A stretch of DNA of 64,000 nucleotides from Trebouxia sp. TZW2008 (lineage: Eukaryota > Chlorophyta > Trebouxiophyceae > Trebouxiales > Trebouxiaceae): positions 1 to 64,000 of the forward strand of contig BDIU01000235.1 in assembly GCA_002118135.1 (NCBI GenBank). Reading direction: 5' to 3'. Positions 22,249 to 33,586 of the stretch are shown here, in pieces. Below the pieces are notes generated by a model. That model was not told the DNA's origin. It ran no database searches and saw only the letters and a list, made by a program, of their open reading frames with translations. Made by a program: the position numbers and the translations under genes. The stretch's first letter is position 1, and each line of letters starts with the position of its first letter.

Positions 22249-25200
22249 ATGTTCGATCGCCAGCGACCAAGCAAGCCTCAGTGTGATCGCAAAGCAGCCA
22301 GCAAAGCACGAGCGCAGCTTGAAGCTGATGCGACCGAGAAAGAAGTCAGTTGCAATTGCAAACACGGCCGCAAAGCCACATCTTACAGGTCACGGCTTCG
22401 TTGATGCTGCATGTTGCTTGCTTGCCAGGCCAGACTTGCAGAGCTGCGCAGCACCATGAGCAAGGAGAAGCAGGAAATAAACAAGCTGATGTAAGCAGCA
22501 TTTTCCAAATGCAACCCGCAGCAACAGCATCAGTGAGGCGTTGTGCTGTAGCTTCTGGTGAGTACTACCTACAGTACAAAGTGGTGTGTTGCAGGAGTCA
22601 GAGGGGAGGCACCTTGTGGACTAGTTCATCTGAAGTTCGAGCCTCATCTGCTGCAAGGCAGGCTGTGCCTGTCAAGTCAAGCGCTGCAAGGGCTAAAGGA
22701 GGTGTCTTGACAGGTCAGCTTATTTTTCCTGCTTTTAGCAAGCTCGAAGGTTATTAAGCTACCTACATTCGACTGCATAATGAGGCAATGCTGTTTATGG
22801 CTTTGTGCTATGCTGTTTCCCTTCACCTGCTGATGTTCGTTCTGCGCAAAAGCCCTGTGCATGTCGCTGCAAATTGAATTGAATGCACAACTGCAGAGCA
22901 TATGCGCTGATTGCAATTGTTCTTGCTTTGCAAAATCCTCTCCGGCAAAGCAAGCTGTCCAGCAGCCAATCACAAGAGCTGCACCAAGCCCTGCCAAAGG
23001 TGCTGTCATGTTAGTGATGTCCAGTCACCTTGTTGCCTTACATATGCAGCATGACTAGCTGAAAGGTGTTTTGCAGCAAGGAGCTGCTCTTTGCTTGCTG
23101 CCAAGCATCAATGAAATTGATTCTAATGCAGGAGACATGTCCAGACCAAGCCCATCAAGACGCCTTACTCAAAGCACATCTGGCAAGGCTAGTGGTAACC
23201 CTTGTATCTGCTCATGCTACAAGATAGGCATTTGCGGCAGGGAAACAATGTTGCTGCGCATCTGCATCATCACGCCTCAGGCACCTGTTGTGCCTGCCTG
23301 TCATGCAAAAGCATCTGATTTTACTTTGTCTGCCTCAATGCTTCCTTGCCCCGACATATCCAAAAATGCGATGAGTGCTGAAGTAACCTCCATGCAAAGC
23401 CATCTTCTGTGTGAACAACTCATTGTACCCTCCTGCACATCTTTGCAACTTGTTGCGTGTCTTTTGTCTGCAAGCAAACCTACGCAGCCATTTTGCAAGT
23501 CTTGTGTTGTCGTATCTGCAGGTAGCAGCAACCAGCTTGGCTCCAAGCCATCACCACTGAAGACTGCAACCCCAAGTTCCACTGGCTTTGGCAGCACACT
23601 CTCCAGGACTAGCAGCAGCAGTAGCAACACAGCAGCTCAGAAGCTTGCACCAACAGTAGGCAATGGCAGGATGGCCCAGGCAACCGCCAGGGCACCTGCT
23701 GCCAACGCCAGTGCCGGACCTGCCACTGCAGGCCTCAGCAGTGGCGGCAGCACTGGCATGCATAGGTCCAGCAGTGGCAGCAGCAGGGTCAGTCAGAGTA
23801 TCGCCAACAGCAGCAGCCCCATTACTGCAGCAGTCAGAAGTGTTGGTGGCACCAGCCAGCCTATTGGCAGGAATGCTAGCAATAACAGCACTCCAGTCAG
23901 GAGCGCTGCTGATGGCATCAGGAGTGAAGTCAGGTCTAGCAGTGGTCAGACTGCTGTCAGCAGTGGCATGGCGAACATTGCTGATCGTGCTGTCAGAGGT
24001 GGCGTTGCTGCTGCTCAGACCAGCGCAGACAGCCAGAGCAGCAATGGCACTACAGCAAGAATTGTGAACAGCCATAGCATGGCAGCACAGGCTGATCCTG
24101 AGTTGGCAACAAGGAGCAATGCGGCGTCCCCTGGCAAGGTAAATAACTCATGTAACTTCATTGTTAAAAATGCACTGCTTGACAAGCAGAGCTACCGTAT
24201 CAAGCATGCACTGGGTGCATTCAATATGCTATGAGGCGTCTACACAACAGCCAAAGTAGCGTTGCTCTATGCTATGAATCAATGTATGTCTCTGACTCAC
24301 ACCTACAGATGTTGCAAATGGGCGTTCTTCATTGCGCCAGAGTCTGCGACAGCAACAATACCTCGTACATTCTGCACATGGCATCAAGCATTGTGCTGTG
24401 CGGCAAGTTACTGCAGTCAAGTCCAACTCCCTTGCAACTTGCAACAGTCGACTCAGACAAAACACTAGCTGTCACAACCTGTGCACATTTCTGACAATTG
24501 CCTTTACATTGCAAACCCCTGCACTCTGATCAAAATTGCAAATTTAAGATCTTGCCTCGCAGGCCTTCACAGGACCCTCGCTGCTTGACGGTGAGTTCAA
24601 TGAAGATGACAGCAGTGCCTCTTTTGCTGACGCTATCAAAAGCTGGCGGGGCATTGGGGCCTCAACTGCCCCTGCCAGAGCTCAGCCAGAAGCAGCACCA
24701 GGTATTCAGGTTCTTCATGCATTCAAGTTCTTGCATGTTGGGCAATTCTCAAGTATTTACATACCTCTTGATCAGTGAGCCATGAAGCGATCTCATGCGT
24801 TGATAAGCCCATCTGCTGTGACGAGTTGACAGGGGTTCTGAGGCCTCAACTGTCCCCTCCCAGGGCTCAGCCAGCAGCAGACCCGGGTACTGCAGCATCT
24901 TCATACCTTCGTACGCTTGCATTCCGAGGCAGTTTGCATTGACCCAGACAGGTTGGCATGACAGGCCATGCCGGCATCAACTACACAAGCATCTGCATGC
25001 ACTTGTGTCCTTGCATGGGCAATGCTGCTGCGCCCAGCTTTGCCGCCATTCAGAACGCAGTAACTTGTGCACTCGTGACGTTTGCCCCAGTCAAACACTT
25101 TGGGCTGTTGTGCCCAGAGCCTGGCTGACGTCAGCGCACTTTGGACTGTGATGGGCGTCCATTTGGCGTGCTGTTCCTGTCCACAACTGCCTCTCTGGAA

Positions 25201-25868
25201 TGCACCTTGTGAACATCAGAAAAGAACAATCAACACAGTAAAGCAACAGCTGTGCATCACTGGACATCAAACTGGTAGCTTCTGCAAGACGAAAGTGACC
25301 TAGACTTCTGTTGCGTTATTTCAGGCATTTCATTGCAAGCTGGGGCTGGAGTGATGACAAAGGCACTGGCCGCAGCTGCTGCACCTCCAACCCAGACCTA
25401 TTTTGAGAGGCTATTCTGGAGCCAAGCATCACAGCAAGCAGCTGCAGCCGTCACTGGCAAGCCTGTCAGGTACCATTTGCTTTTCTATTGTGTTTGCAGA
25501 AGTCGCCAAACCGCATGCAAAAGTCAGCACTCTGAACGCAGAACCGAACCATAGTATAGATATCCTGTGAGCTCGTAGGCTTTGAGCTTGCAGGCACAAC
25601 AAGCCTGTCAGGGACTGTTGTAACTCAAGACCGGCCCATGAGACTTTTGCCGGCCCTGGGGAAACACCAAACTGCTTGCAATGTGAAATGTGCAAAGTGG
25701 TATGCTGAGTGCCATGTTTGCTTCATGCAAGCTTCAAATGCTGGTGTTGTATACTGCAGACATTGGCTGCCACCTGATTCGGAACTATGCTAAGCATTTC
25801 CAGTGTTCGTGTAGGTGCCTGGCTGAAGACAAGGAGGCTGCTCTGCAGCCATCTGAAGTTGAGATTGC
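22249..25868 (+). CDS. ZBBX-like coiled-coil and Ser-rich protein, 3' end unresolved
   Basis: Exons assigned: 22249-22344, 22429-22490, 22595-22713, 23132-23194, 23522-24138, 24563-24701, 25325-25469, 25815-25868. All have usable splice sites and compatible phases; an exon between 22713 and 23132 may exist. The N-terminus (MFDRQRPSKPQ) leads to a coiled coil with ELRSTMSKEKQEINKL and then GGTLWTSSSE. A 205-codon Ser/Thr/Ala/Gly-rich disordered exon follows. Exon 24563 encodes FTGPSLLDGEFNEDDSSASF then ADAIKSWRG. From memory, the coiled-coil/W pattern and the LLDGxxxExxSAxSFxxAxxxWR pattern resemble ZBBX-type proteins of ciliated organisms. No B-box zinc finger was found, so the family name is tentative. 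The stop codon was not located; it should lie between 25869 and about 26300. Confidence 0.65.
24826..24892 (+). pseudogene. Decayed copy of the 3' end of exon 24563-24701
   Basis: The segment 'ggggttctgaggcctcaact...gctcagccagcagcagacccgg|gtact' copies the end of the real exon 188 bp upstream (RGIGASTAPARAQPEAAP). Changes have removed a matching frame and donor context. Confidence 0.8.
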
Positions 25869-26887
25869 GTAAGTTGGCGTGGATGTTAGCTTCAGCAGGT
25901 TTGTGAATGGCATCAGTGTGTTGCTTGTTGAAAAGAAACATCTGATCATTGCCAAGTATTGGATGATTGCTGGCCTGTGCTTCACGACCACCAGCACTAC
26001 ATCAGAATTCTGCTGCTTCAATGCTGAGACATATGGTATTGGCACAGCATGCTAAACTTGCACGAAACGTAATGTTCAATGATCAGCTATTTGCTAAAGC
26101 CTCGGTGCAGCCTGTCCAGAAACAAGGCGTTTTGAGCAAGACCAAAAGCACTGTGACAAGGGTCCATACTTGCTGCAGCCCAAATATACGGCTATATATA
26201 AATATAAATATGGTGAGTCAGACAACTTCACCATCAACCAAGGACCATTTAATCTGAAGGTGGCCGAGAATGCACATTGTAGCCACACTTTTGCCTGCGG
26301 GTCATTAGGATATCAAGATACCTTTGCTTGACAGTGTCAGGTGAATTTGCATTGTGTGCCGTATTCTCATGCTATTGAAGACACAGAATGTGCCCGAGTT
26401 GAGTTCAAATTTGCGTTGTTAGTCAGCTCAGTGCTGGCATCGATCGAAACGACAAACGCTCCAGAAATGTCTCTCTCTCTCTGCACATGTATCAGACTAC
26501 TTTCAGAACATGCGCTCATCAGTGCGCATAGCCGAAATCACCAGCGGCCAAGCGCCACAGTCCGAACAACAAGCCGACCTCCAGAACTTCGCAATTTCTT
26601 TGAGCGATCAGACTTGAAAGTCTGCTAGGACACCAGGTCAAGGAAGAATTTCTCAACACGTCCTCAAACGTAGCCCCCGTGTTTCTTCGGTCTCAAATTG
26701 CCTCGCAAGATGTCGGAGGCTTCCACGACGCTGCTTGGCGTCAGCAAGCTGAACTGGCTGTTCGTCACGCCGGAACGCTTTCAGGCTCGCTAGCAATCCT
26801 GACCGGTCAAGATCCTGCAGATCTACAGAGTCAAGACTGCTTGACAACTGGTAGCTTGTTGTCACAGTTGGTCATGAGATTTTGCAG

Positions 26888-27551
26888 GAAATCGATGTGT
26901 GGCCTTGCTCCAATGGCTTGTGGGCTGCAGATATGAATGAGTTTACAACTGAAAAAGCTGCAGCTGATTTCGCAGCCCAAGGACTTGGACCTGCTGGGTT
27001 TGGCATTGAGACCACAGCAAACCCAGCATTCCTGCTGGGAGGCATGTTGTGGGAGGTCCAGTCACGCCCATTCTTCAGCATGCTAGGTACTATGGCTCCA
27101 GCTGAGCAAGCACTGTACCCAATTTGCATTTGCAAAGTTCAGGCAAGAGGCAAAATGCATATCGCCAATTGAAGTCTTGCAATACATGTGTTGCTTTGCT
27201 GGCAAGTGTGCCAATTGCTCTTGCCCTGTGTGCACATGAGATATAGCTCACAATATGTTTTGTGCAGCCAACTATCGGAATGACTCATTCTGAGCAACCC
27301 TGCAGTTTGACCTCTACTTGCCTTCCTGCACAATCAATGCATCATGCACGCTACAGTGCAAGTCATGCAATGCTTGCATTGCAATTCTTAAAACTTAGCT
27401 TGCTGGTTGTGTAGTTGAATGCCGTAGCAAGCAAATAGCATTGCCCATGTTTGCCGATGCTGGAGGTCAGAAAGCGTGCCTGAACAAGAAGTCTTGGGAA
27501 AAGCTAGCCCCCAACGTTGATATCTCAGCTTGGGATGAGGGGACCTTTTGA
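26888..27551 (+). CDS. Unknown protein, two 3' exons; first exon unresolved
   Basis: Exon 26888-27086 (EIDVWPCSNGLWAADMNEFT...ANPAFLLGGMLWE...RPFFSML) joins exon 27415-27551 in phase 1. The latter encodes VECRSKQIALPMFADAGGQK, then SWEKLAPNVDISAWDEGTF and TGA. The hydrophobic stretch around NPAFLLGGML may be a membrane segment. A CpG-rich region at 26480-26830 probably carries promoter and first exon. ATG 26709 (MSEASTTLLGVSKLNW) is a candidate start, but its frame closes at 26793 and no matching donor could be chosen. Product not recognised; a small organelle membrane protein is only a guess. Confidence 0.55.
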
Positions 27552-27839
27552 GGGGCAGCATTCACGGTGTTCCAGCAAAACTGTACCATGGACAAGGTCA
27601 GACTGAAGGTGTCAACATGGTAGGCAAGGATTGGCTATCAGCAGCAAAGTTGATGCTGATTGTAGATTATAGCTTGGACAAGTCTTTGCTGCTGGCATCT
27701 AATGACTCCAATCGTGCTCGATTGCCAGAATTGCCTGTTATTGGAACTTGATGTGGCAATGGCCTCATGAACGACAGAGTATGGAGGCTTAGTGCGCTCT
27801 CAGGGTTTTATTGAGCTATGTTGAGATGAAACCAATCTA

Positions 27840-27916
27840 TGCCAAAGCTAGACTCGAACCTGCGACCTATCTTGCTTAGGTCCTTAGCGCTACGCCGAGC
27901 GACAGGCACAGGCGTC
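27840..27916 (-). other. tRNA-like sequence (A-box and B-box), possibly SINE or decayed tRNA
   Basis: Read on the minus strand, GGTTCGAGTCT matches a Pol III B-box and CGGCGTAGCGC resembles an A-box about 35 nt before it. A five-base anticodon-type stem (ACCTA/TAGGT) closes a seven-base loop containing CAA. Position 33 is not U, the T-stem has a mismatch and the acceptor stem pairs poorly, so it is unlikely to be a working tRNA. It lies just beyond the 3' end of the gypsy pol relic. Confidence 0.4.
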
Positions 27917-27959
27917 CGAAACCACTGTAACAAAAGGGGTGTGCACTAAGTGTCAACCA

Positions 27960-30560
27960 GCGCCTTTCCTAGGCTATCAACCCGTTACACTAGGAAGATC
28001 CAGCCTGTAAGCTAGAGGACCAATCCTTGCCAGCACCTGAATTGGTCCAACCCACTTAGGCATCAGCTTGTCACTGCCAATAGACAGTTGCTTCAGGCTC
28101 AGGTGTTTGGTGGAGAGTGGTACATCTGTGCCAACATCATGGTCTACAGGTTTTTGTTCATAGTAGCGCTTCTGCCGTTGCTGGGCAGCAAGCATGCATT
28201 TCCTAGCCCTAGCAGTAATTTGCTGCATCTTTTCTGCATATTCTGCTGAGCTAGTGTTTTCAATTGACTTTGTGGTGAGCTGTGTGAGTCCAGCTGTCAA
28301 TGGAGGTATGTCTGCCATGATTCAGGAAGAAAGGCGCATTTTGCACAGTTTCCTGCCAGGCATTGTTGATAGCACATTGAATCTGCTTCAGGTGTGTGTC
28401 CCAGTCAGTCAGATTGGGAGAGACATACTGTCTAAGCATGCCTTCCACAGTGCGGTTGGATTGCTCAGTCATGCTATTTGTAGATGTCTGTGAGGCTAAG
28501 TCCCATGTCATGCCTAACAATTTTGCCAGAGCCTGATTGAATTCACCCGGTGAATTGAAGGGGTGACCCCTGAATTGTAGTCCTCGGTCGGATAAAACAC
28601 GTTCTGAGTTTTGTAAACGCTGTCAATGAGCAGGAAGGCCTAGTCTTCACCACTGCGGGTGGTAGTGCATTGCATGAGGTGCACACACTTTGACAGAATG
28701 TCCACAAACGCTGCAATAGCATCATGGCCACGTTCACTTTCTGATAATCCAGTGATGTAGTCAGTGGTTACTGTATGCCATTGGTAATGTGGTATGTCAA
28801 TGGGCTGTAGTTCACCAGCTGATTTGCCAGGGTGATTTTTACATACCTGACAGCCAGGACAGTGTGCAATGTATTCAGCACAGTCACAATGCAAGTTGTT
28901 TCAGTGAAAGTGTTGTTGTACAGCCTTAATAGCTCTGGGTACTTCCAGGTGACCAGGATAAGGTGCATCATGGTAGTGGCAGAAGATGAGCCGCTTGACG
29001 CTGTCATCCTTTGGTACCACAATTTGATCATTGCGCCACCAAAGATTGTTAAGGTAACGCAGGTTGTCAGTGTTGTTTTTGTCAGTGTTGTTTTTGTCCT
29101 TGAAGTAGGCGTGAAACTTATAGGCGGTTGTTAGTTTGGCAAACAGATCATTTGGCATTCCTGACACTATGAGTCAGTGCCATTTGCGCCTGATGCAGGT
29201 ATATTACGTCTACGCTTTGGTATTGTTTCAGGCTGAGTTGCCTTTTGAGTTTGCCTTCTTGTAGAGGCAGCTAAGATTGCATTCAGTCTCTTGAAGTCAG
29301 GATTGCGATTCAGAGGGTCTGCTACTTTAGTTCTGCCAGGTCTGTGTACCCATGTGAAGTGGAAACGCTGTAGGAGTTCACTCCAACGAGCCTGACGACG
29401 TGAAAGTGTGGGTTGAGTCTCTAGGAATGTGTTTGGTTTGTTATCAGTCATAAGGGTAAAGTGTTCAACTTGCAAATAGCAACGGAACTGTCTCGATGCT
29501 TCTATGACAGGTGACAGTTCTTGTTCATGATTGACACAATTCATTTCTGCTCCTTTCGTTTTTCTAGAGTAGAAGGCAACAAGTCTGCCTTATTGCATCA
29601 ATACTGCCCCAAGGCCAAAGCCACAGGAGTCGGTAGTCACTTCAAAAGGTACTTGGGATAGGTAGCACTAATACTGGTGCAGTTGTTACTGCTGATTTTA
29701 GTCTTTCAAAAGGCGAAGGACATTCTGCCGTCCAGTCGAAGCTGGCATTCTTCTGCATCAAGCTAGTCAGTGGTGCAATAATGCTGGCATATGTTTGAAC
29801 ACATTGCCTAAAGAAATAAGTGAAACCTAAGAAATGCTGTATCTCTTTGCTGTTAACAGGTTGAGGCCAGTCTGTAACAGATTTGATTTTTGCAGGGTCA
29901 GGGTTGACACCGTCCCTCCCCACAATATGACCGAGGTATGGCAGCTCAGGCTGAGCCCACACACACATATTGGCCTTTATCAGTATGCTTTGCTCGCGTA
30001 GCGGTTGCAGCACAGGTTCCAAGTGAAGCTTATGGTCATTGGCAGTTTTGCTGAAAATCAGTATGTCGTCTATGAACACAAGGACGAAATTGCTCAGTGC
30101 AAAGCCAGAGTTAGGAGTTTCATCAGCATTGTATTCAGGCAGCTCAAATAGCTTGTTGATGACTGTTTGAATTGTGGCTGGTGCGTGAGTCAGGCCAAAG
30201 GGCAAAACCCAAAGCTGCAAATGACCCATTGGTGTCCTGAATGCAGTTTTGGGGCGATCCTCCTCTTTCGGCAGAATCTGTTGGACGCCAAGCGCAACAT
30301 CAAGAGAAGTGAATTAGTGAGCACCTTGCAGCCTATCAAACAGATCATCAATTTCAGGCAGAGGATACCGGTTCTTAACTGTGAGTTTGTTGAGAGCTCA
30401 GTAGTCCACAACCATGCACAGCTCACCACTCTTCTTCTTGACAAAGAGGATTGCGGAGCCATAGTTGGAGGTAGACGGCTCAATGAGCTGCTTCTGCAAT
30501 AGATCTGTGATCTGCCGAGGAACCAAGTTTGCTCTACAGGAGATAGCCTGTACATACGTT
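27960..30560 (-). mobile_element. Ty3/gypsy retrotransposon pol relic, 5'-truncated and frameshifted
   Basis: Read on the minus strand, domains follow the Ty3/gypsy order: reverse transcriptase (about 30555-29642), RNase H (29640-29167), integrase zinc finger and core (29167-28260), and integrase C-terminal domain (28318-27977). Diagnostic pieces are LLQKQLIEPSTSNYGSAI, VLPFGLTHAP, the FIDD catalytic motif, YLGHIVGRDGV and TTDSCGFGLGAV. The integrase C-terminus has a GPY-type motif (KWVGPIQVLARIGPLAYRL). Several frame changes and in-frame stops are visible, for example in early RT and in RNase H. No gag, protease or clear LTR pair was found. It is a dead copy. It lies directly before the first recognisable kinase exon on the opposite strand. 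Confidence 0.93.
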
Positions 30561-30581
30561 GAAAAGGTGATTATGAATCAG

Positions 30582-33500
30582 GTTGCAAAGGTATCACATG
30601 CCGTCAAGAAGGTCAGGAATGATGCCGACGGGCAGCAAGAGTGCCACAACTTGGCAGCTGTGTACCAGGGTCTGAAGCAGCGGCCAAGGCCGCATCATGT
30701 CACCCAATTCAAAGGCGCCTACTCCTTCTATGACCAGGACACCCAAGCTACTGACCTTTACATTGCTGCCAGGTATATACTCAAGCTTGCCTGAGCCATA
30801 GCGTGCATTGATAATCTGCAGCCTGCTGAAGCTGCTTCAACACAAGCCTTGCTAGACCTGCAAGAAATGCATTAGCTGAGAAATCTGCACAAGCCTGATT
30901 GCGTGCTGTGTTTGCAATTCTGCAGCAGAGCAGCTGCTTGTCCCATTACCAGCCTCTATGTGTGCAGCGATTAACTTACACAACAGTGTCAACGCTTGCA
31001 GCAGTCAATTCAGCCTGTGCTTTGTTTCAGCAAAGTCATCTGCTGTAGTGCAGAAGTTGCTTCATATGATGCATGCCGTGGGGCAAATCTACTGTTGACG
31101 AATCACATACAGCTAGGTACCATTTGCAGACCCGATTTACTTGTCCTGCTCCGCTGTGCACGACAAGGCAGCAATGGTAACTGTGCTGCATGGCTTGCAG
31201 GTATGCGCATGGCGTGTGTGCTCAACGGCGTTTTGATGACCTGTATGATGAAACTGTGGCACACCCCTCAGGCAGCGAGCAAGAGCGCCGTAGCATCTTT
31301 CTGCTTGCCACCAAGAAAGTCTTCCACCAGATACTCAAGGTCAGCACGCTGCCTTGCATGGTTTGCAGGTAACACCTGGGCAGACTTTCTTGGCACAGCT
31401 TCAGCTTGGGCCTGGTCTGTAAAGCATTCCTGCATAGGTCAGCAGCGCTGCGCATGCCACTGTTTGTTAGCAGCATGCACGGCACAATTTCTGGCATAGC
31501 ATGTTTGCTTGGCAGAGGCAAACAGCAATGTCTCTGACTGCCATTTGTCTTGCCTAAAGCTGTGCGACCCTTCAAGCTGAGCTATTTGACCTGTCAGATG
31601 GAGCGGCTTAGCCGTCAGCCCTTGAAATTGAGCATTTCACTGTTCGAATGGGGCTGTCTGATGTTGTAATGGGGTGCAGGGGCTGGAGGTGATGCACAGC
31701 TGTGGGCTGGCACATTTGGATCTCAAGCTGAACAATTGTAAGCTCTACACGACAGACGATGCTGCCAACGTGCACCTCACCATAGTGGACCTGGGCTCAG
31801 CAAGACCTCACGGCGTCAGTGAGTCTCTGCAGATCCCAAGATGCCCTGCTGTAATTTTGTTCAACCTGCCATCTGAATGAGACTGACTTTCTGAATCTTT
31901 GTTCAACGAACTGCCTGGAATGACGAGCCCTTGCATGTTTGTGTAACGGTTCACAGTGCTGGCTGCATTGCTGCAAATGCTTGGACTACGGCAACCACCT
32001 TCTGCGGCTGTTTTACATTTCAGCTAGAATGTACACTTGACACTGGGTGTAGATCAAAATGTTACCACATTGTTGAGTAACGTCCACAGCAAGCCTCGTA
32101 GGTTTGGTTCAGGGATTTGGAATTGCAAAGTTGTGCACTGCATGACAGCAGAGAGCCTTTGCATTCACCCTGGCTACCTTGACTCTGAACAAGACTCAAG
32201 CCTCGTGCAACAGACTCTTAAGCTCTGTCTCTGCAGGCTGATGGGATTTGCAAGGGTACCCTGGCTACCTCAGTCCTGAGGGCACCAACTTGTCTGGGGC
32301 TGCCCTCTGACATGTGCTCGCCCACATGCCAGGGGGCCACTAGCAGCGTCCCTCAGGCAACACACGCGGCCTGAAGGCTCCTCAAGCAGATTGTCAGCGC
32401 AGCGTCCTGTTTCTGCAGGCTGCTGGGAGGTGCAGGGGCGCCCTGGCTTCCTCGATCCCAAGGGCATCAACTTGTTTCATCAGCCTGAGCAGCATCTAGC
32501 ACAGCTGTCCTCTGACAATCCTCTGACAGCATCTTTGCCCGTGCCCTTGTTTCTGTAGGCTGCTGGGAGGCGCAAGGGTACCCTGGTGTCCTTAGTCCCA
32601 AGGGCATCAACTTGTTTAATCAGCCTGAGCATCATGTAGCAGGGCTGTCCTCTGACATGTAGACACTTCTCTGACATGATCTGAATGCACAGCCCTGCTT
32701 CTATAGGCTGCAGGGAGGTGCAAGGCCACCCTGCCTTCCTCACTCCTGAGTCAATCAATTTGTTCGGCAAGCCTGAGCAGTACTTGGTCGGGCTGCAATC
32801 TGACATGTGGACTGTGGGCTGCTTGCTGCTGGAGGTGCTCACCGGCCAGCCTGCCTTCTCCACTTACCAAATCCGCAGGGCAAGCGGACATGCTCAAGTT
32901 CAACTTACCCAAAAGAGACAACGTCAGTGGGTATGTCACTGCTGCTACTTACTTTGCTGTAAGCCTGCTTTGGCATATGCTGTGCGGGAATAACCTGAGC
33001 ATTATGGCAATATGGCTAATCAGTGTATCAATTTTCTGGGCTGATGCTACCTTTGTGTCATCTGTTGCCTGTCAGTGGTATCGCCTCAAGTGCGTCAGGC
33101 AGCACAAAGTGTCTCAGGTGCAATTTCTTTCTCCTGTGTTGTGCACACCTCAAAATTTCAATGCATTATCTGAAGACTTTATGAGGGCTGTTGCAAAGTG
33201 CCCTGAAGGATATGCCTGTACTGCTTACAGCTGGGCTGTTGCAACACTCAGCCCAAATGCAGCAATGAGCAAAACATGGGTGTTGTGCACAGCTCATGTA
33301 ATGTTGTCAAGGCTGCTATGTCTAAGCAGTCTATATTCAATCAGCATGTTGCACACAAATTCAGGCATTCCATATGTGCTGACGTCTCTACGTGATTATG
33401 CAGCTTCAGCAGTTGAGAAGTGGTGCGCGCCTGCCAAATGGCTTAGACGCATTTGAGAATCTGTTCGAAGACAAGACACAGCTGGTGCTGGTCACAGACC

Positions 33501-33586
33501 TGCTGCATTGCTTACTGCAAGTGGACCCTGGCCGCAGACCCACTGTGCACCAAGCTATGGTGCACCCCTACTTCATGTCAGCCTGA
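30582..33586 (+). CDS. Atypical protein kinase; P-loop exon not found
   Basis: Exons assigned: 30582-30772, 31201-31339, 31680-31818, about 32708-32930 and 33404-33586. They encode the beta-3 lysine region (HAVKKVR), the alpha-C area, QFKGAYSFYD, YAHG hinge, a catalytic loop HLDLKLNN (HLD instead of HRD) and DLGSA in place of DFG. The activation-segment end LTPES, subdomain IX SDMWTVGCLLLEVLTGQPAF and a subdomain XI-type end (DPGRRPTVHQAMVHPYF) follow. The Lys, Asp, Asn and second Asp needed for catalysis are kept, so activity is possible. The glycine-rich loop should lie upstream of 30582, where the gypsy relic sits. Between TGQPAF and KFNLPKRDN the frame shifts by one without a usable intron, suggesting a lesion or sequence error near 32850-32895. 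Target and pathway unknown. Confidence 0.82.
32228..32680 (+). repeat. Three tandem copies of the kinase activation-segment exon
   Basis: Copies start near 32237, 32419 and 32559, before the canonical exon near 32708. All share the acceptor followed by gctg and codons like CWEVQG-P-FL-P. Copy 1 meets TGA at its second codon. Copies 2 and 3 are open with the same entry phase (SCWEVQGRPGFLDPKGINLF and SCWEAQGYPGVLSPKGINLF) but change the canonical TPES to DPKG or SPKG. They end before the SDMW subdomain. They are decaying duplicates or cryptic alternative exons. Confidence 0.88.

Noticed and set aside
23551..24075. 174-codon minus-strand open frame opposite the Ser-rich exon 23522-24138
   Set aside because: It arises from antisense reading of AGC/GCA codons; the plus-strand frame has matching splice sites and phases.
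26511..26618. ATG-started frame MRSSVRIAEITSGQAPQSEQ in the CpG-rich region before 26888
   Set aside because: It closes after 35 codons and no donor links it in phase to 26888-27086; kept only as possible 5' leader.
26653..26865. Minus-strand 70-codon frame in the same CpG-rich region
   Set aside because: No splice partners or recognisable domain; probably antisense of a promoter/first exon.
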